A stretch of DNA of 64,000 bases. Source: Chamaea fasciata. Taxonomy: Eukaryota; Chordata; Aves; Passeriformes; Sylviidae. The translations under genes were made by a program, and so were the position numbers. How positions within the stretch are numbered: position 1 is the stretch's first letter; every line of letters starts with the position of its first letter. The stretch is taken from assembly GCA_029207755.1 (NCBI GenBank), contig JARCOQ010000017.1:7762945-7826944 (forward strand), given 5' to 3'. Shown piece by piece: positions 1 through 11,160 of this stretch. Below the pieces are notes generated by a model. That model saw only the letters and a program-made list of their open reading frames with translations. It searched no databases and was not told where the DNA came from.

Positions 1-990
1 GCAAAGTTATCTGCTGTGATCTGTTCTGATATCGTCCGTGGCATCCCAGAGCTGAGGAAAAGTTACAACGGGATTGAAGCCAGAGCGCACACACAGGAAC
101 GACAAGATGAGGGCACCAAGGCCTGAATCAGGATGGGAAAAAATGCAAATTCTGCATTAAATCCCCACAAGACAGTTGCAGGAAAGAAAATGATTGCTAC
201 TCCTAGATAAGAAAAGTGGCTTAAAGCGGTAGAACAAGTTTAAAACAAATTCAGAAAACAGTTATGCTCAGCATCAGGGCTGTGAAGGAAGCTAAGGGAA
301 CCCAGGGCTGAAGAGTAATAGCAAGGGACTATTAATAACAGGAAGGATCAATGGGATGAATGTGCCGTGGAGTGTTTGATGCATTATCGTGTCAAACGGC
401 AGCCACAACATCACAGTAATCCTATAAAGTGCTGGAGTCTGGGGTATTCCAGTGGAATCCCCCCGAACATCTTCGTCACTGTTTATGAAGGAGAAAGAGC
501 TGGACACGTTAAGTGTTCCTCTAGAACAAGACTGCAAGGTCAGCTTCTCCTTCACATGGCCTAGAACTGCACCAGTCCCCCGCCTGCTCCAAACGGGTGT
601 GCACTGTCTCATTTGTCTCCAACAGCGCTTGTCCTTGGAGGAATTACAGCACTGGGTCACTTGGGTGGAAGTTCCTGCAGAGGCCCGGTGCCAACACGAG
701 GCTGCCCTGGTCCGGCAAAAGGGATTTACAGGTACTGCTTAAAGCAAGCACTGACACAGTGCTGTGCTGCTTTTAATGCACAGATATTTAAGGGAGTTTA
801 CTTGAGCCCGTGAAATGTGCATGCAGGCAGGGTATAAAGAATACAAAGAGTCACCAAACAGAGGAAGTTTTGATTCTTAAGTGCTAAGCACTGTATTAGC
901 TACCATTGACACTTATTGTGCAAACCAAGCCCTGCAGGAATGGCTGGGACAGTTTGGCCTCAGGGCAGCATATGCAAATACATCACTTAC
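1..990. other. COMMD7 intron 3 (part), nothing coding seen
   Basis: Lies between COMMD7 exon 3 and the unseen exon 4. I read both strands for the remaining COMMD7 exons (helical and COMM-domain residues) and found none. No repeat is recognised with confidence. Confidence 0.6.
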
Positions 991-1093
991 CGTTGGGTAC
1001 CAGAAGAATACTTTTGACAATGTTTTTCAGGGGGCCCAAGCTGATTTTATTCATGGTGGCAAAGTCTGAGAGCTGAGTCAGAAATCTTTCTAC
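991..1093 (-). CDS. COMMD7: COMMD7 coding exon 3
   Basis: Residues 47-80 plus one base; starts VERFLTQLSDF and ends at LLVPN followed by the first base of a Gly codon. The acceptor follows a pyrimidine tract ending TTGAGCAG; the donor is GTAAGT. The split Gly codon agrees with the mammalian exon 3/4 boundary. Confidence 0.95.
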
Positions 1094-2613
1094 CTGCTCA
1101 AGAGAAAGAGCAGTGAGAAATCTTTACTCCGTTTCTGACCAGAGCTGCACTCATGCATCTCTCCAGTTCTGCCTTACCTCCTTGGGCTCTGTCAGAAAGC
1201 GGAAAAGCACTTCAGTCAGCGCTGAAAATTGCTGTGAAGAAACAGGAAAGTGTTAGACTCGGACATCAGCACCTCACCACCCCATCAGCATCATGGCAAA
1301 GTGGTGATGTGCCCCCCTGACCCAGCTCCACCCGCCACCAGCACACTGGGCCCAGAGCTGGACCTCTGCTTGTGCCCTGTCCTTGGCATTACGTGATGCC
1401 TGTGGACGGGATTTGCTCAGGATGCTTTTCAGAGCCTCTCCAGGGGTCTGTGCAGCTGGTAGCTGGCACTGCACAGGGCTTTTGTGACTTGTGGCTAATC
1501 GGAAGCTGCTGTTCTATCTTGTGCAATCCAGAAACTTCGAGTGGGAAAAGCTGTGAACATCCAGTCTCATGTTTCACAAACCCCATGGGGTAACCAGACT
1601 AACTCGGGAAAGGAAGATAACTGGTTAAGGGTCTAGTTGCTGCTTTCAGCGTTCTGGATGTGCAGCAGGCAGGCAGGGATGGAGAGGCAAGCAGGGATGG
1701 AGTGGCAGGGCCCTACCAGCACCCTCCTCTGCTGGCAGCAGAACCAGCGCTGGCTGCGACCTTCTGGGTATGACCAAAAGTGGTACTGGCTGCTTTGTGG
1801 CTGCAGATCCTGCCCTGCTCTCGACCTCGGCCGTGGAACAGATGGCACTGGGCTGGGCTGTTACCAGGCTGATACCCTCAGTCCTGGCAAGCTGGGCTGG
1901 AAAAGTCCCATTTCCACTAACTTCAGCCCAGGCTGCACACCTGGTGTGTCAGTGACCTGGAGACAGATGGTACCAATGACCAGGACCATTCAGCTTGAGG
2001 CAGGAAGCACAGGGTGGAAATCTGGGGTAGGAATCACAACCGGAACACTGTGTGGTCCCACCCCAAACTCCAGTGCTTGACAGGACCCCCACCTGCCCAC
2101 CAGGCACGACCTGAGCCCTCCACCAGGAACTCCACCAGTGTCCCTGCCCATGGCAGGCAGGTGGAACTAGATGGTGTTTGTGGTCCCTTCCAGCCAAAAC
2201 CATTCTGAGATTCCGTGATTCTGTAAACATCCTTCAAACAGCACCGGCGTGCACAGGGCCCGCCCGGCTGGTTTGGGGCTGGATCGCCGGGCATGGGGCC
2301 ACACTGCTCGCCCTGCCTCGGGCACCGGGCCCTGCAGGGACCCGGGCACGTGGGCCTGGAGACCCGGTGGGTCCAGCACAGACGCGGGATTGCTCCGGGG
2401 CTGCGCTGCCGGCCGGGTCCAGCTCTCAGTGCCGGCCCGCCCCGCCCGGCCGCCGCCGCCCCGGAGCCGCCGGTTCCGTGCCCGGGGCTGCCCCCGCCGC
2501 TAAACCCGCCCGTGCCCGTCCCGGCGCACCTGGGCGCTGAGCTGGTTGAGGTTGTGCATGTCGCCGCTCACCGCCTCCGGCACCGGGTCGCGGGTGAAGT
2601 TGAGCAGCCCCAT
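991..2613 (-). CDS. COMMD7: COMMD7, 5' part (coding exons 1-3), partial
   Basis: COMM domain-containing protein 7. The family works in the Commander/CCC endosomal sorting complex and in restraining NF-kB; COMMD7 acts in cytoplasm and nucleus. Three coding exons read right to left: 2530-2613, 1178-1231 and 991-1093. They join in phase to 80 residues plus one base and follow human COMMD7 residue for residue in most positions (DPVPEAV.GDM..LNQL.AQ, QFSALTEVLF.FLTEPKE, VERFL.QLS.FAT). All junctions are GT-AG. These exons hold the helical N-terminal region; the COMM domain itself is encoded by later exons beyond position 1 of the window. I looked for exon 4 in 1-990 and did not find it. The gene is transcribed away from DNMT3B. 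Identity rests on recalled family sequence, not on a search. Confidence 0.95.
1178..1231 (-). CDS. COMMD7: COMMD7 coding exon 2
   Basis: Residues 29-46, QFSALTEVLFRFLTEPKE, 54 bases, phase 0 on both sides. A CACAG acceptor and a GTAAGG donor flank it on the minus strand. Confidence 0.95.
2150..2226 (+). repeat. CR1 LINE 3'-end fragment in COMMD7 intron 1
   Basis: About 75 bases resemble the last part of the CR1 3' UTR (GGTGGAACTAGATGGTGTTT, then a CCCTTCCAGCC stretch) and finish in decayed copies of the ATTCTATGAT terminal repeat. The fragment is on the plus strand and truncated at its 5' end. The rest of COMMD7 intron 1 (1232-2529) holds nothing else I can name. Confidence 0.75.
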
Positions 2614-2770
2614 GGCGCCGGCAGCGGCAGCTCCGCCCGCCCGGCCCCGGCCCCGCCGCCGCCTCAGCCTGAGCATTGGCGGCCGCACTTTCCGCACCGC
2701 CGCGGGCCCGACCGCGCTCGGGGCACCCGGGGGACCTGTCCGGCCCAGGCAGCACCCAGGGGTGGCCCCT
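2250..2770. promoter_or_regulatory. COMMD7: CpG island and promoter of COMMD7
   Basis: A dense GC- and CpG-rich block covers COMMD7 exon 1 and its upstream side. On the minus strand there is a CCAAT box at 2675-2679 (seen as ATTGG on the plus strand), about 60 bases upstream of the ATG, with GC-box-like runs around 2640-2665. The position fits a TATA-less housekeeping promoter. The start site itself cannot be placed from sequence alone. Confidence 0.75.
2530..2613 (-). CDS. COMMD7: COMMD7 coding exon 1
   Basis: Residues 1-28, starting MGLLNFTRDPVPEAV. The ATG (complement of 2611-2613) sits in a strong start context, GCGCCATGG. The exon ends in phase 0 at a GT donor (complement of 2528-2529, GTGCGC). 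It lies inside a CpG island. An in-frame upstream ATG exists further right, but the family's N-terminus begins at the ATG chosen here. Confidence 0.95.
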
Positions 2771-5700
2771 TGACCCCCGGGGGTCGGTGGAGCCGGGGAC
2801 TGGAGAGCTGGCTGGCAGCTGAGTACTGTATTTTACTGTACAAAAACCTTAAAAAAAAATCCGAAAAACATTGTTTAAAACATGGTTTATAAGGTGAATA
2901 ATGTTTGTTTGGATTTTTTTTTTTGTTTGGGTTGGGTTTTTTTTTTTTTAATTTTTTTTTTTCTCCCCCCGAAGATTCCACTTGGGAGCTGAAACTTCGG
3001 TGTGCTTTTCCCTCTCCAACTGCTGCTCCCGGCACTGCTCACTGCCCAGTTCGGGATGATGGGTGCCCCAGGGACGAGCAGCCCACATCCCAGGACTAGG
3101 CTCCGTGGAATGGCAGATGTTGGGCAAGGAAGCAGCAGCCCTGGGATGAGCCCGCTCATGGGCAGAAAGTGCCCAGATGTCCGTGGGGTCAGGGTTCCAT
3201 AGGGATATTTCAGCTCGATTCTCGATTTAATCTGTATGCAGGAGGTCTCCTTGACTCAGAGATGTGTTGTAGGAAGGCAGAGGAGTTGCCTTCTCACGCC
3301 CTGTTACACAGTCTCGTTTCTGTTCAGTCTTGGGAGGAAGGCCTTGGTCCAAGAATATTGAAACTTGATTTATTCCCGCAGAGGACAATGGAACTGATAC
3401 CATCCTGAAAGACTCCCTTGCCCTAAATTGCTATTTCACAGCTTCCCTTAAGCAGGAGCAGGAGCTCTCCAGGATTCCACTATCAGTGTGAACATGTCTG
3501 ATCCATTTTATCAGGGAAGATGTTCCCTGTCTGTCGGGCCAGAGGACAGTGTGTAAAAACCTTTGTGGAATGCAAAACCTCGATAGCCCACAAGTCTTCC
3601 GGTTTATTACTGACACTTGCAATTGCAAATGAGAATGTAGGAAATTTTATAGTGCTTTCATTGTGAGACTATCCCAGCAGTGGTTTATAAACAAGGAGAT
3701 AAGCAGCTAAGTACCATTAATGAGGGGGAGTTAAGAGATATTTACTGGTTGTCTGCCTGGAAATAGCTTCCAACTTCCTTTTCTTCCCCCTCTACCTCCC
3801 AGACCAGCTGGGAAAGTTTCTGTTTCATAGATCCAGGTGGGACTGTGCACCTCCTCAATTTTTGGGGTGAAAAAATTGCATGTGGAGGTGCTTGCAGGAT
3901 TTGATCCTAAAAATTTATTGCACCTTTAAACAAGGTAGAAATTTTTCATATTGGAACAGTGTATTCGTTTCTGTGGTGAACTGTCCAAGGCAACACGTTT
4001 AAACCACGGGAAATTCTTGCGTCTAAAAATGAGTTAATCTGAACTAAAACTCCTCCAGGGAATGGGATGCCGGGGATATCACTGGATACCAGTATGAGTG
4101 AACACAGAATTCCTCTCTGCCTTTAAAATGCTGCATACAGCCCTGTGCAATTTTTTTCCCAACTGTAAATTAGTAGTTGCACTTAATTATCGCACATTTT
4201 CACAGCCACCACATTTCCCCCTGTACTCTGTGTCCGAAAACTTGAAACCAGGCAAGAGTCAGCCTTCTGCCTGGTTAGCAGCCGAGGTCAGCCGTGCAGG
4301 AGCAGGCTGACACGGATCTTTCCTTCCCCGTGTCTTCCAAGGATGATGCTTTAGGAACTAACTAAGGGCGGTCTGGGTGCGCGCGTGTGCGAGCACGCCG
4401 GAGGTTCGGCAGGACGGTGACGCCAGCGTTGTTAAACAACTCAGGCAGCGAACCAAATTCTTGAGGAAAGTTGAGTGACGGGATCCAAGAAGAAGAGTCT
4501 GGGCCGAGGTACGTGATCACAACATCCTGTTCAGTCACCAGGAAATTCTGTGGTCCTTCCTCCTGGGATAGGAGCTGACGGCAGCGTGGCATGCTAGTGC
4601 CATGAGCACTATGGGGCGGGCGGCTCTGCGCTGCCACAACTTAGTTCTCAAATCAAGAAGGATTTACTCGAATAAAAGAGAAGGTTGCACGCTGATGACC
4701 GTAGTTACGGGGGTGTCTGGCGGGGGATGGTGCTCAGCGGCCCGGGCAGAGCCCCAGGGCTGCCGTAGGGGTGCCGGCAGCCCTCAGCCCATGGGTGCTT
4801 CTGCCAGGCCATTCTCATGCAGAACGCGTTGCTGATGGACTCATCAGAGCTGAGGACGGGCCAAGGTCAGCAGTTTGGAGCTGTCGGTATGTGCCCTTGT
4901 TCACCATAAATACCAAAGTAAAAGCAGCAGCAAAAAAGCGATGGGGACTGGGGACGCACACGCACCGGAGAAGAGTCTGAAAGCGGTGCTCTCACAACTG
5001 AGCAGAGAATCCATGTGCCCTACTTAAGATGCATTTTTCAGCTTCATTTCACGTGTCAAACTTGAAAAGCTTCCTCAGCACCTGCAGAGTGTTACCCGGG
5101 AAAGGGTCCTTATTATGTATTCCCAAGAGATCGAATCCTGTGGTGTCCCCATCCTGTTCTTTGATGCTAGTATCTGTGCCAAGCTCTCCTAGTCCTTCTC
5201 AGTTGCTCCCAGGTCGGCCTTGCAGCTGAAGTGGGGAACATTGCCTACATTTGCCAGCCTGAGAAAGGCCTGGAAAAGGCCAGAGTGTGTGAAGAAACCA
5301 AGGGGGCTTTCTCCCAGCTGGTCAGAACACACCTGATCTCTGGGTGTCCTGCCCACCTGCAGTGTCTGCCTTGGGCTGGAAGCACAAAGAGAACATCTCT
5401 GGACACAGTCTGAGGGATGCTGTGACTCCTCCTGGCTGCCCAGCTGAAACTTCCCGAAGAGTTAGTTCTGTCCCCCTGGATAAATGAGATCTTTGAGACC
5501 AGGATTTCAGTTTCTTTTGTAGTTTAATGCCCCCTCCTCTCCGCATCACACTGCTCAGCCTTTGGTCCCAGGCAGACGCTGCTGCAGGAACTGCCAGCCT
5601 TTTGTGCAAAGGTGGAGTGGGGCTGGGAGCTCCACTGCTGGGCTCTGGCACACTCCTGCCTTGCAGCCACAGGCAAAACCCTCGCTCTCCCCACCGGCTC

Positions 5701-8550
5701 TCTGCTCCTGAGCAGGGACCATAATCCCTGACCCTGGCAGGCAGGAGCAGCTCTGGACCTGGCATGGAGGGAGGGGGCTCTGCTGGCAGCCACCCCTTGG
5801 GAGCAGCGCTGCTCTCAATAAAAGTATATGTGCTTAGGAGGGTGGTTTGGGGAGGCCTCGTCACTTCAGATTAGGCTGTAGCAGGCGTATCCTGTTTTCT
5901 AGGAAAAAGAGGATTTTGTGGCCAGCTTTGTTAGAGAGGCATTGAAGATTTTTCTTTGTGTGCCTTGGCGTTTGAAGTTTGCAGGCGGGTAGCTGCAGAC
6001 TTTCTAGATGTTCTGGTTACACGGATGACACTTATTTTTAACCTTTTTTTTATTAGAAGTTTGTATCATGTGGTCCTGGCCAGCCCACAGGAAGGGCTAG
6101 AAACTTCTTGTAGGAGGGATAACATTTTCTATCTCTGTGTAAACAGCAATTCCCCCCAGATGGGAAAAGCTAGCCCAGCTGTAAGGCAGGCTGGGGCTGT
6201 ATTCCCACATGTGGCAGCAGGATGAGGCTCTCTCACAACGGGAACAGAGCTTGTTTCCAGCAGCCAGAGCCCTGCTGAGTGGTACAGCTCTCCCCAGACT
6301 CAGGAGAGGTGCCAGGAACAGGAGATCTGCTCTGGAGAGCCGTGGTGAGGAGTGACTGGTTGCTGAGAGCTGTGATGGAGCAGCAATGGTGGAACTGGTG
6401 GAGAGGCAGGAGGCCCGCGCAGGGCTGGGGTGAGAGCTCAGACCATGAAGATTCTCGTGGAAGAGGAGGAGACGTCCTGTAGAACACACTCTGATGGGGT
6501 CTTGCAGTGAAGAATGCTGTGCAGTGAGAATGATATTCCTGTGGGCTGGGAAAGATCCACTGAGCTGTGTGTGCATTGATATAGGAACCCCAAAGCCTGA
6601 ACGCAGCAGGAGCATCGCTGCCGACTTCAGTGGAAAGAGAAGTTCCTCCTGCTCTCAGCCCCAGCCTGCAACTGTCCAAGTGATTTAATGGTGCTGGTGC
6701 TCCTTCCTGCCTGCAAGAAGACTGAACAAGTGCTCAGCCACTACTGGGATGTGGGTATCTGGGACCCGCCAGATCTGGAGGTGACAAGGTGACACTGGTG
6801 ACAGCTGTAGGTAATGACACATGTTTTATCAGTCGCTTTATTTGTGGAGGATCTCCAGGAACGCTGCTGTGATAGGTGGAGTAGGTCCCAAATCAAACCC
6901 TTGGGTGCAAAGCAAAAGATGGGAGGTAGTGGCAGCCAGAGCAGAGCTCTGGGCAGGGGGTGGCATTGGTTTGCCTGTCCAGGGCAAACAGACAAAAGAG
7001 AATTTTAGGAAGAAATTTGTAGTGGGAGAACTGGGTGGACAGAGAGGAGCTGGGCCTGGTGCCATACTCCAGAGGAGGCACTGGCTGAGCAGCCTTCAGT
7101 GAAGGATTCAGGGTTGGGAGTGGGGAGTTATGTTTAGAAAAGCTGCATGGTTGCTGGGAAGCATGTGAAAAATGAGGAATCACTTCCAATGTGAATGGAT
7201 GGTGCCAGTCCTGACTGTGTGACAGGGAATAGCTCCTTCAGCTGGTCAGTCAGTCACTGGCTCCATGAATTTGAGATGCCAGCCAGCCAAAGGAGCACAG
7301 CCAGATGGGGGAATGGTTCTTGCTAGAATGACTTTTTGCAGAAGCTGGGCAGCCCAGCCTTGCTGCCAATGGGAGTTCCTCCATCATGGGCAGGGATGTG
7401 TCTGTGGCATGGTGTGAGAGGACGTGCTGCTTATGCCCAGGAGTGGTGAGGGACCCTGCAGTTCTCCCTCCCTGCTCACATGAGCCCTGGCCATGCTGCC
7501 TTCTCCTTGCAGCTGCTCCAGCTCTGGAGTGGAGGAGCTTTGCCCACACAGCCATGTCCCATCACTCATCTATGCTGGAAAGCCACAGGGCTGGTGGGAA
7601 GCAGTGAGGGAGTTGCTTTGGTACTCTCCTGACAGAGGCTGCTGATGCCAGCCCTGGCTCAACAGGAGCTGCTGAGAGCCTGGTGCAGGTACCTGGAATG
7701 TGTGGCAGGAGCCTGGATATAAAATCCTCTGTAGGGGTACTTTGTTTTCTGTGAAATTACATACAAATTCTCTTGATTGTTAAGAAATAAACACTCAGCA
7801 TCTCTGTGGTGTGTGTAGCAGAGACGGGAAAAGGATCAGGCTTTGGCTCATCATCTGCCAGAGCTGCTTTGTCTGGTACCAGACCTTTCCCACAAGCAGT
7901 TTGCAGAGCCTTGCTCTCCTGAATTAAATGATAACTGAGGGGCAGAGAGGGAAAGAGGGCGTTTCGGCTGGCGGGAGATTGATGGCAGGTCAGCGAGGCC
8001 AACAGCAGCAGGAAGGTTTCCGTAGAAAGGGAGAGGAACTCGTGGATGCTGGAAGGGCTGATTCCACCCTCACAGTGCCCTGGAAACTCTCATGAGCACA
8101 GCTCTCAAAAGCATTTCCCTTTCTTAAATCTGGAAAAACAAATGGGAGTGAAATCTATTTGTTTGTTTAAATCTACTTGCCCGAGCTGCGAATTTGCTTT
8201 AGGTTTATGTGGTTCATGTTTGTTTGAATGGTGATGTTTAGTATCCCCAAGGGCTTATTCAAAGTGGATTTCTCAGCTCCTCCTGTTCACTTGCAGAGCA
8301 TTTTTTACATTTGCTGCCAAATTTTTCATGCTTGTGTTCTGCAGGGATGAAGGAGTGGTTTGGGGAAACCTGCCTGCCGTACAGGCCTGGGGCTGGTCCT
8401 GCAGATTTCAGACACTTTGGCTAACTAAGATTTCCTCCTGACCTTGAAAGCTCATTTCTCTCACACCAGGATAATCATATTCTTTTTCTTACTGTTATGC
8501 ACTTTTCCGCTGAATCTAGAAGTAATAACAGGCGAGCAGGGAAGATTATA
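2771..8550. other. Intergenic region between COMMD7 and DNMT3B
   Basis: About 5.8 kb between the two divergent promoters. A homopolymer-rich stretch (T runs with G interruptions) lies at 2907-2972. A short CpG-rich patch at about 4370-4480 is followed by an AATAAA at about 4671. No exon with recognisable protein similarity was found on either strand. Open frames here are short and without domain features. Distal promoter elements of either gene could lie here but none can be pointed to. Confidence 0.6.
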
Positions 8551-9329
8551 CCCCACGTGGACTCCGGATGCTTTGTCTGGGGCAGGAGCGGCGCGCGCTG
8601 TGTCCCTGGCCCCGGCGCAGCCCTGCAAGTGTCTTGCCTCTGGACGAGAAAGGAAAAGACCAAACAAAAACTGAGTGTAAAACTTTGTGAGGCTTTGTCT
8701 GCTGCACGGGATTGTGCTGCACGGGGCTGTGTGGGGCGTGTTGCTGCTGGAAATCGGGGGGCAGAGTTGTGGCTCAGTGTTTGAGGGCTCTGCCCGGCCC
8801 CGGGGTGCTAGTGGAGTCTTCTCTGCCGTGAGGATTGAGCTGCGTGGGGCTCCGAGGGCCGAGCCCCGGAGAAATGATGAAGCCTGGGTGATGCCGGGCA
8901 GTGGAGGCAATACCAGGATGCCGGCGGGTACCAGGGCTTGGGGAACCTCGGGAGGGTGTGAGACATCAGAGGAATGTGGAGCCCCCGGAGAGGGATGCTG
9001 AACCCCGCGGAGGTGATGCAGAGCACCGGGGAGGGTATGCAGGGAGCTGAGGCAAGGGGGATGTGGGGCGCTAGGCAGTGGTGCCAGGCGACGTGGGGCA
9101 GTGGATGGGACACATTGGGACACCGGGGAATGTGGAATCGCGGCGGGGGAGGATGTGGCGCCCCTGGGATGCGGGCCCTGGGGGAATGCAGGACCCCGAG
9201 GGCTGCGCGCCCGATGGGCTTGGGGGCCTGGCGGGTGCGGTGGCGGTGCGGGCCCCGCTCTCCCCTCCCCCGCCGTGGGGCGGCGAAGGAGGAGGAGGAG
9301 GAGGAGGGGCTGCCCAGCACGGGCAGGGT

Positions 9330-9437
9330 TAAAGCGCCATGTAACCGGAGCGCGGGGCTGTCGGGGGCCGGCCGGGGCGCGGGCAGCGGCGAGCGGTGGC
9401 GCGGCCCCGCTGGACGGCGCGTCCCGCCGCGGCGCAG
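9330..9437 (+). other. DNMT3B: Candidate DNMT3B non-coding first exon
   Basis: The segment ends in a near-consensus donor (GGCGCAG followed by GTGAGC) inside the CpG island. The left border is arbitrary because no start site can be read from the sequence. No evidence of transcription is available. Confidence 0.35.
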
Positions 9438-10154
9438 GTGAGCGCTGGACCGGGGGGACCGGAGGGTCCGAGCCGGAGCCGTGGCACATCCTCGTGGGCG
9501 GCTTTGTTGTCCGCGGCGGTGGCGGGGGACAATGAGGCGGGAGGGGAAGGCGGCACCGGGCACACCGGAGCGCGGAGGCTGGGGCGCCCCGGCCGGTCTG
9601 GCGGCCCCGGTACCCGGTAACCGGGGCCTCTCGGCTTCGCCCCGGGGGCGGGCAGGGGGTGGTGGGCCCCGCCGCCACTTGTTGCCGGCACTTGGCTCTG
9701 GGGCGTGTTGGGGGGATCGTTGCTCCCGCAGCCTCGGGCATGGTTCCTTAAGTCCCTCTGGTCCCGCCCACCTCTCCGGTCCCGTCGCAACTTTTAAAGA
9801 GTTTCCCGCGGAGGCGCCGTGAGCCCCGGGGGCGCGTCCCGGGACTGTCACGGCGGGGCCGGTGTGGGACCCCCCGCGACCCGCGGGGCCGGGCCGGGGC
9901 TGAGCCAGAGACTACAGCGGGAGGGTCCCCTCGCTGATACGGCGAGTGATGGCTGCGGGGCGGGGGGTGGCTCGGGGGGGCCGGGGTCCCCCTGTCCGGC
10001 TCGGTCGTCCCGGGCAGCGCCGCCTCCAGGCCGGGGGCGCCGTGGGGAGCTGCCGGGTACCGGGACACGGTGGCGCTGCTGCCCCGGGCCGAACACCTTT
10101 GTTTTCGGTTCTCGGTCGGGGATCTGACAGTGCATCTTCTCTCTCTGTTGGCAG

Positions 10155-10231
10155 GAAAAGAGGTTCCCGGCGGCGCCACGGGCGCGAAGCCTCCCCGGGG
10201 CCGATCCGGAAGGACGGGGTGGCCGGAGCAG
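10155..10231 (+). other. DNMT3B: Candidate second 5' non-coding exon of DNMT3B
   Basis: A good pyrimidine tract (TCTTCTCTCTCTGTTGGCAG) precedes position 10155, and a GCAG/GTATCG donor follows 10231. Together they could define a 77-base alternative 5' UTR exon. It could equally be a chance pair of sites in GC-rich DNA. Confidence 0.3.
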
Positions 10232-11160
10232 GTATCGACCGGAGGGCTGTGCTGGCATCCGCCTCCTGCCGAGCCCGGGGGGAGAGGAGATCATCGGAGA
10301 AGGAGGAATGAACTCTTCGGAGTGGCCCCAGCGTGGGGCACAAGTCCCAGGAAACCGGGAGAGGGGAGCGGTGGGGGGACCCCTGGGCGAGTGGTGGTCC
10401 TGGGGCAAGAGGTGGTCCTGCACCGACCTCCCTGGGAACGGGAGAAGGCAAGGACGGGGCGGCTGGAGCATGCTACCCTGAGCAACTCCTTTCTAGCAGT
10501 CTCCTTTCCTGCCTCAGTTTCCAGTTTGCTAATTTTTAATCAGCTGAGGAGGAGTGAGGCCGGGTATCCTAGTTCCACCTCTGGGGCTGTGCGGGGCTTG
10601 ACGGGCGGCCGTGGGGACAACGAAGTGTCATTGTCATCTTCACATCCTCTTGTTCAGGGAGAGAATGAAGCGGTGACGACTCCGGACAAAAGACCCTTCA
10701 CCGCTGAGCGAGACTCACCTGTGCACCAGAGCCCCCACAGCCCCCAAAACCTCCAGCCCTGCCCACAGTCCCCGGCTCCTGCCCGCCGGCAGCCCCTGCC
10801 CCACGCCGGGGGGCTCGGCCCCGCGGGATCCCACCGGGATGAACATGGTAAAGAGCCCGGAGCAGCTGGAGCAGCGGTTGGCGGGGATGGTGGCTGTCCG
10901 GGAGACGTCTCCAGCCTGGTCTGCGCTGGGAGAGGAGGGGCCGGTTTGTGTTTTGTTTCTTTTCTTTAACCCAGCTTTGCTGAGAGGCAGCGGGGAGAGC
11001 CGCGGTGGGCGCCGAGGGCTGCGGGGGGAGCGGAGCGGGGCAGGAGGAAACCGGGGGAAATGGAGGGAAGTGCCGGAGCGGGAGAGCGGAGGGGCCAGGC
11101 ACAGGAAGCGGGCAGGGGGAGCCTGCCCTTCGCCCCCTGCCCTTCCCAACGAGCACATCT

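Larger units (their letters stand above)
8550..11160. promoter_or_regulatory. DNMT3B: Large CpG island, probable DNMT3B promoter
   Basis: About 2.6 kb of strongly GC- and CpG-rich sequence, with a (GGA)n tract at 9286-9307 and many GC-box-like runs. It lies upstream of DNMT3B, whose first coding exon begins only six bases before its ATG and therefore needs a separate non-coding first exon. Candidate splice sites inside the island support this: a CGCAG/GTGAGC donor at 9437/9438 and an acceptor at 10154/10155. The assignment to DNMT3B is inferred from position and orientation. Confidence 0.7.

Noticed and set aside
1..990. Search for COMMD7 exon 4 and later exons
   Set aside because: None of the expected helical or COMM-domain residues appears on the minus strand; the exons must lie left of the window.
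4362..4637. 91-codon minus-strand frame in a CpG-rich patch followed on the plus strand by an AATAAA, suspected LTR or exon
   Set aside because: No terminal repeats, primer site or second copy was found, and the protein is unfamiliar; too little to call an LTR or a gene.
8461..9851. 426- and 347-codon open frames on the minus strand in the DNMT3B CpG island
   Set aside because: Pro/Arg/Ala/Ser-rich, no domain, and overlapping frames are open at the same time; typical for CpG islands.
10070..10969. 299-codon plus-strand open frame in the CpG island
   Set aside because: Low complexity and no similarity; it runs across candidate non-coding exons without a coding signature.
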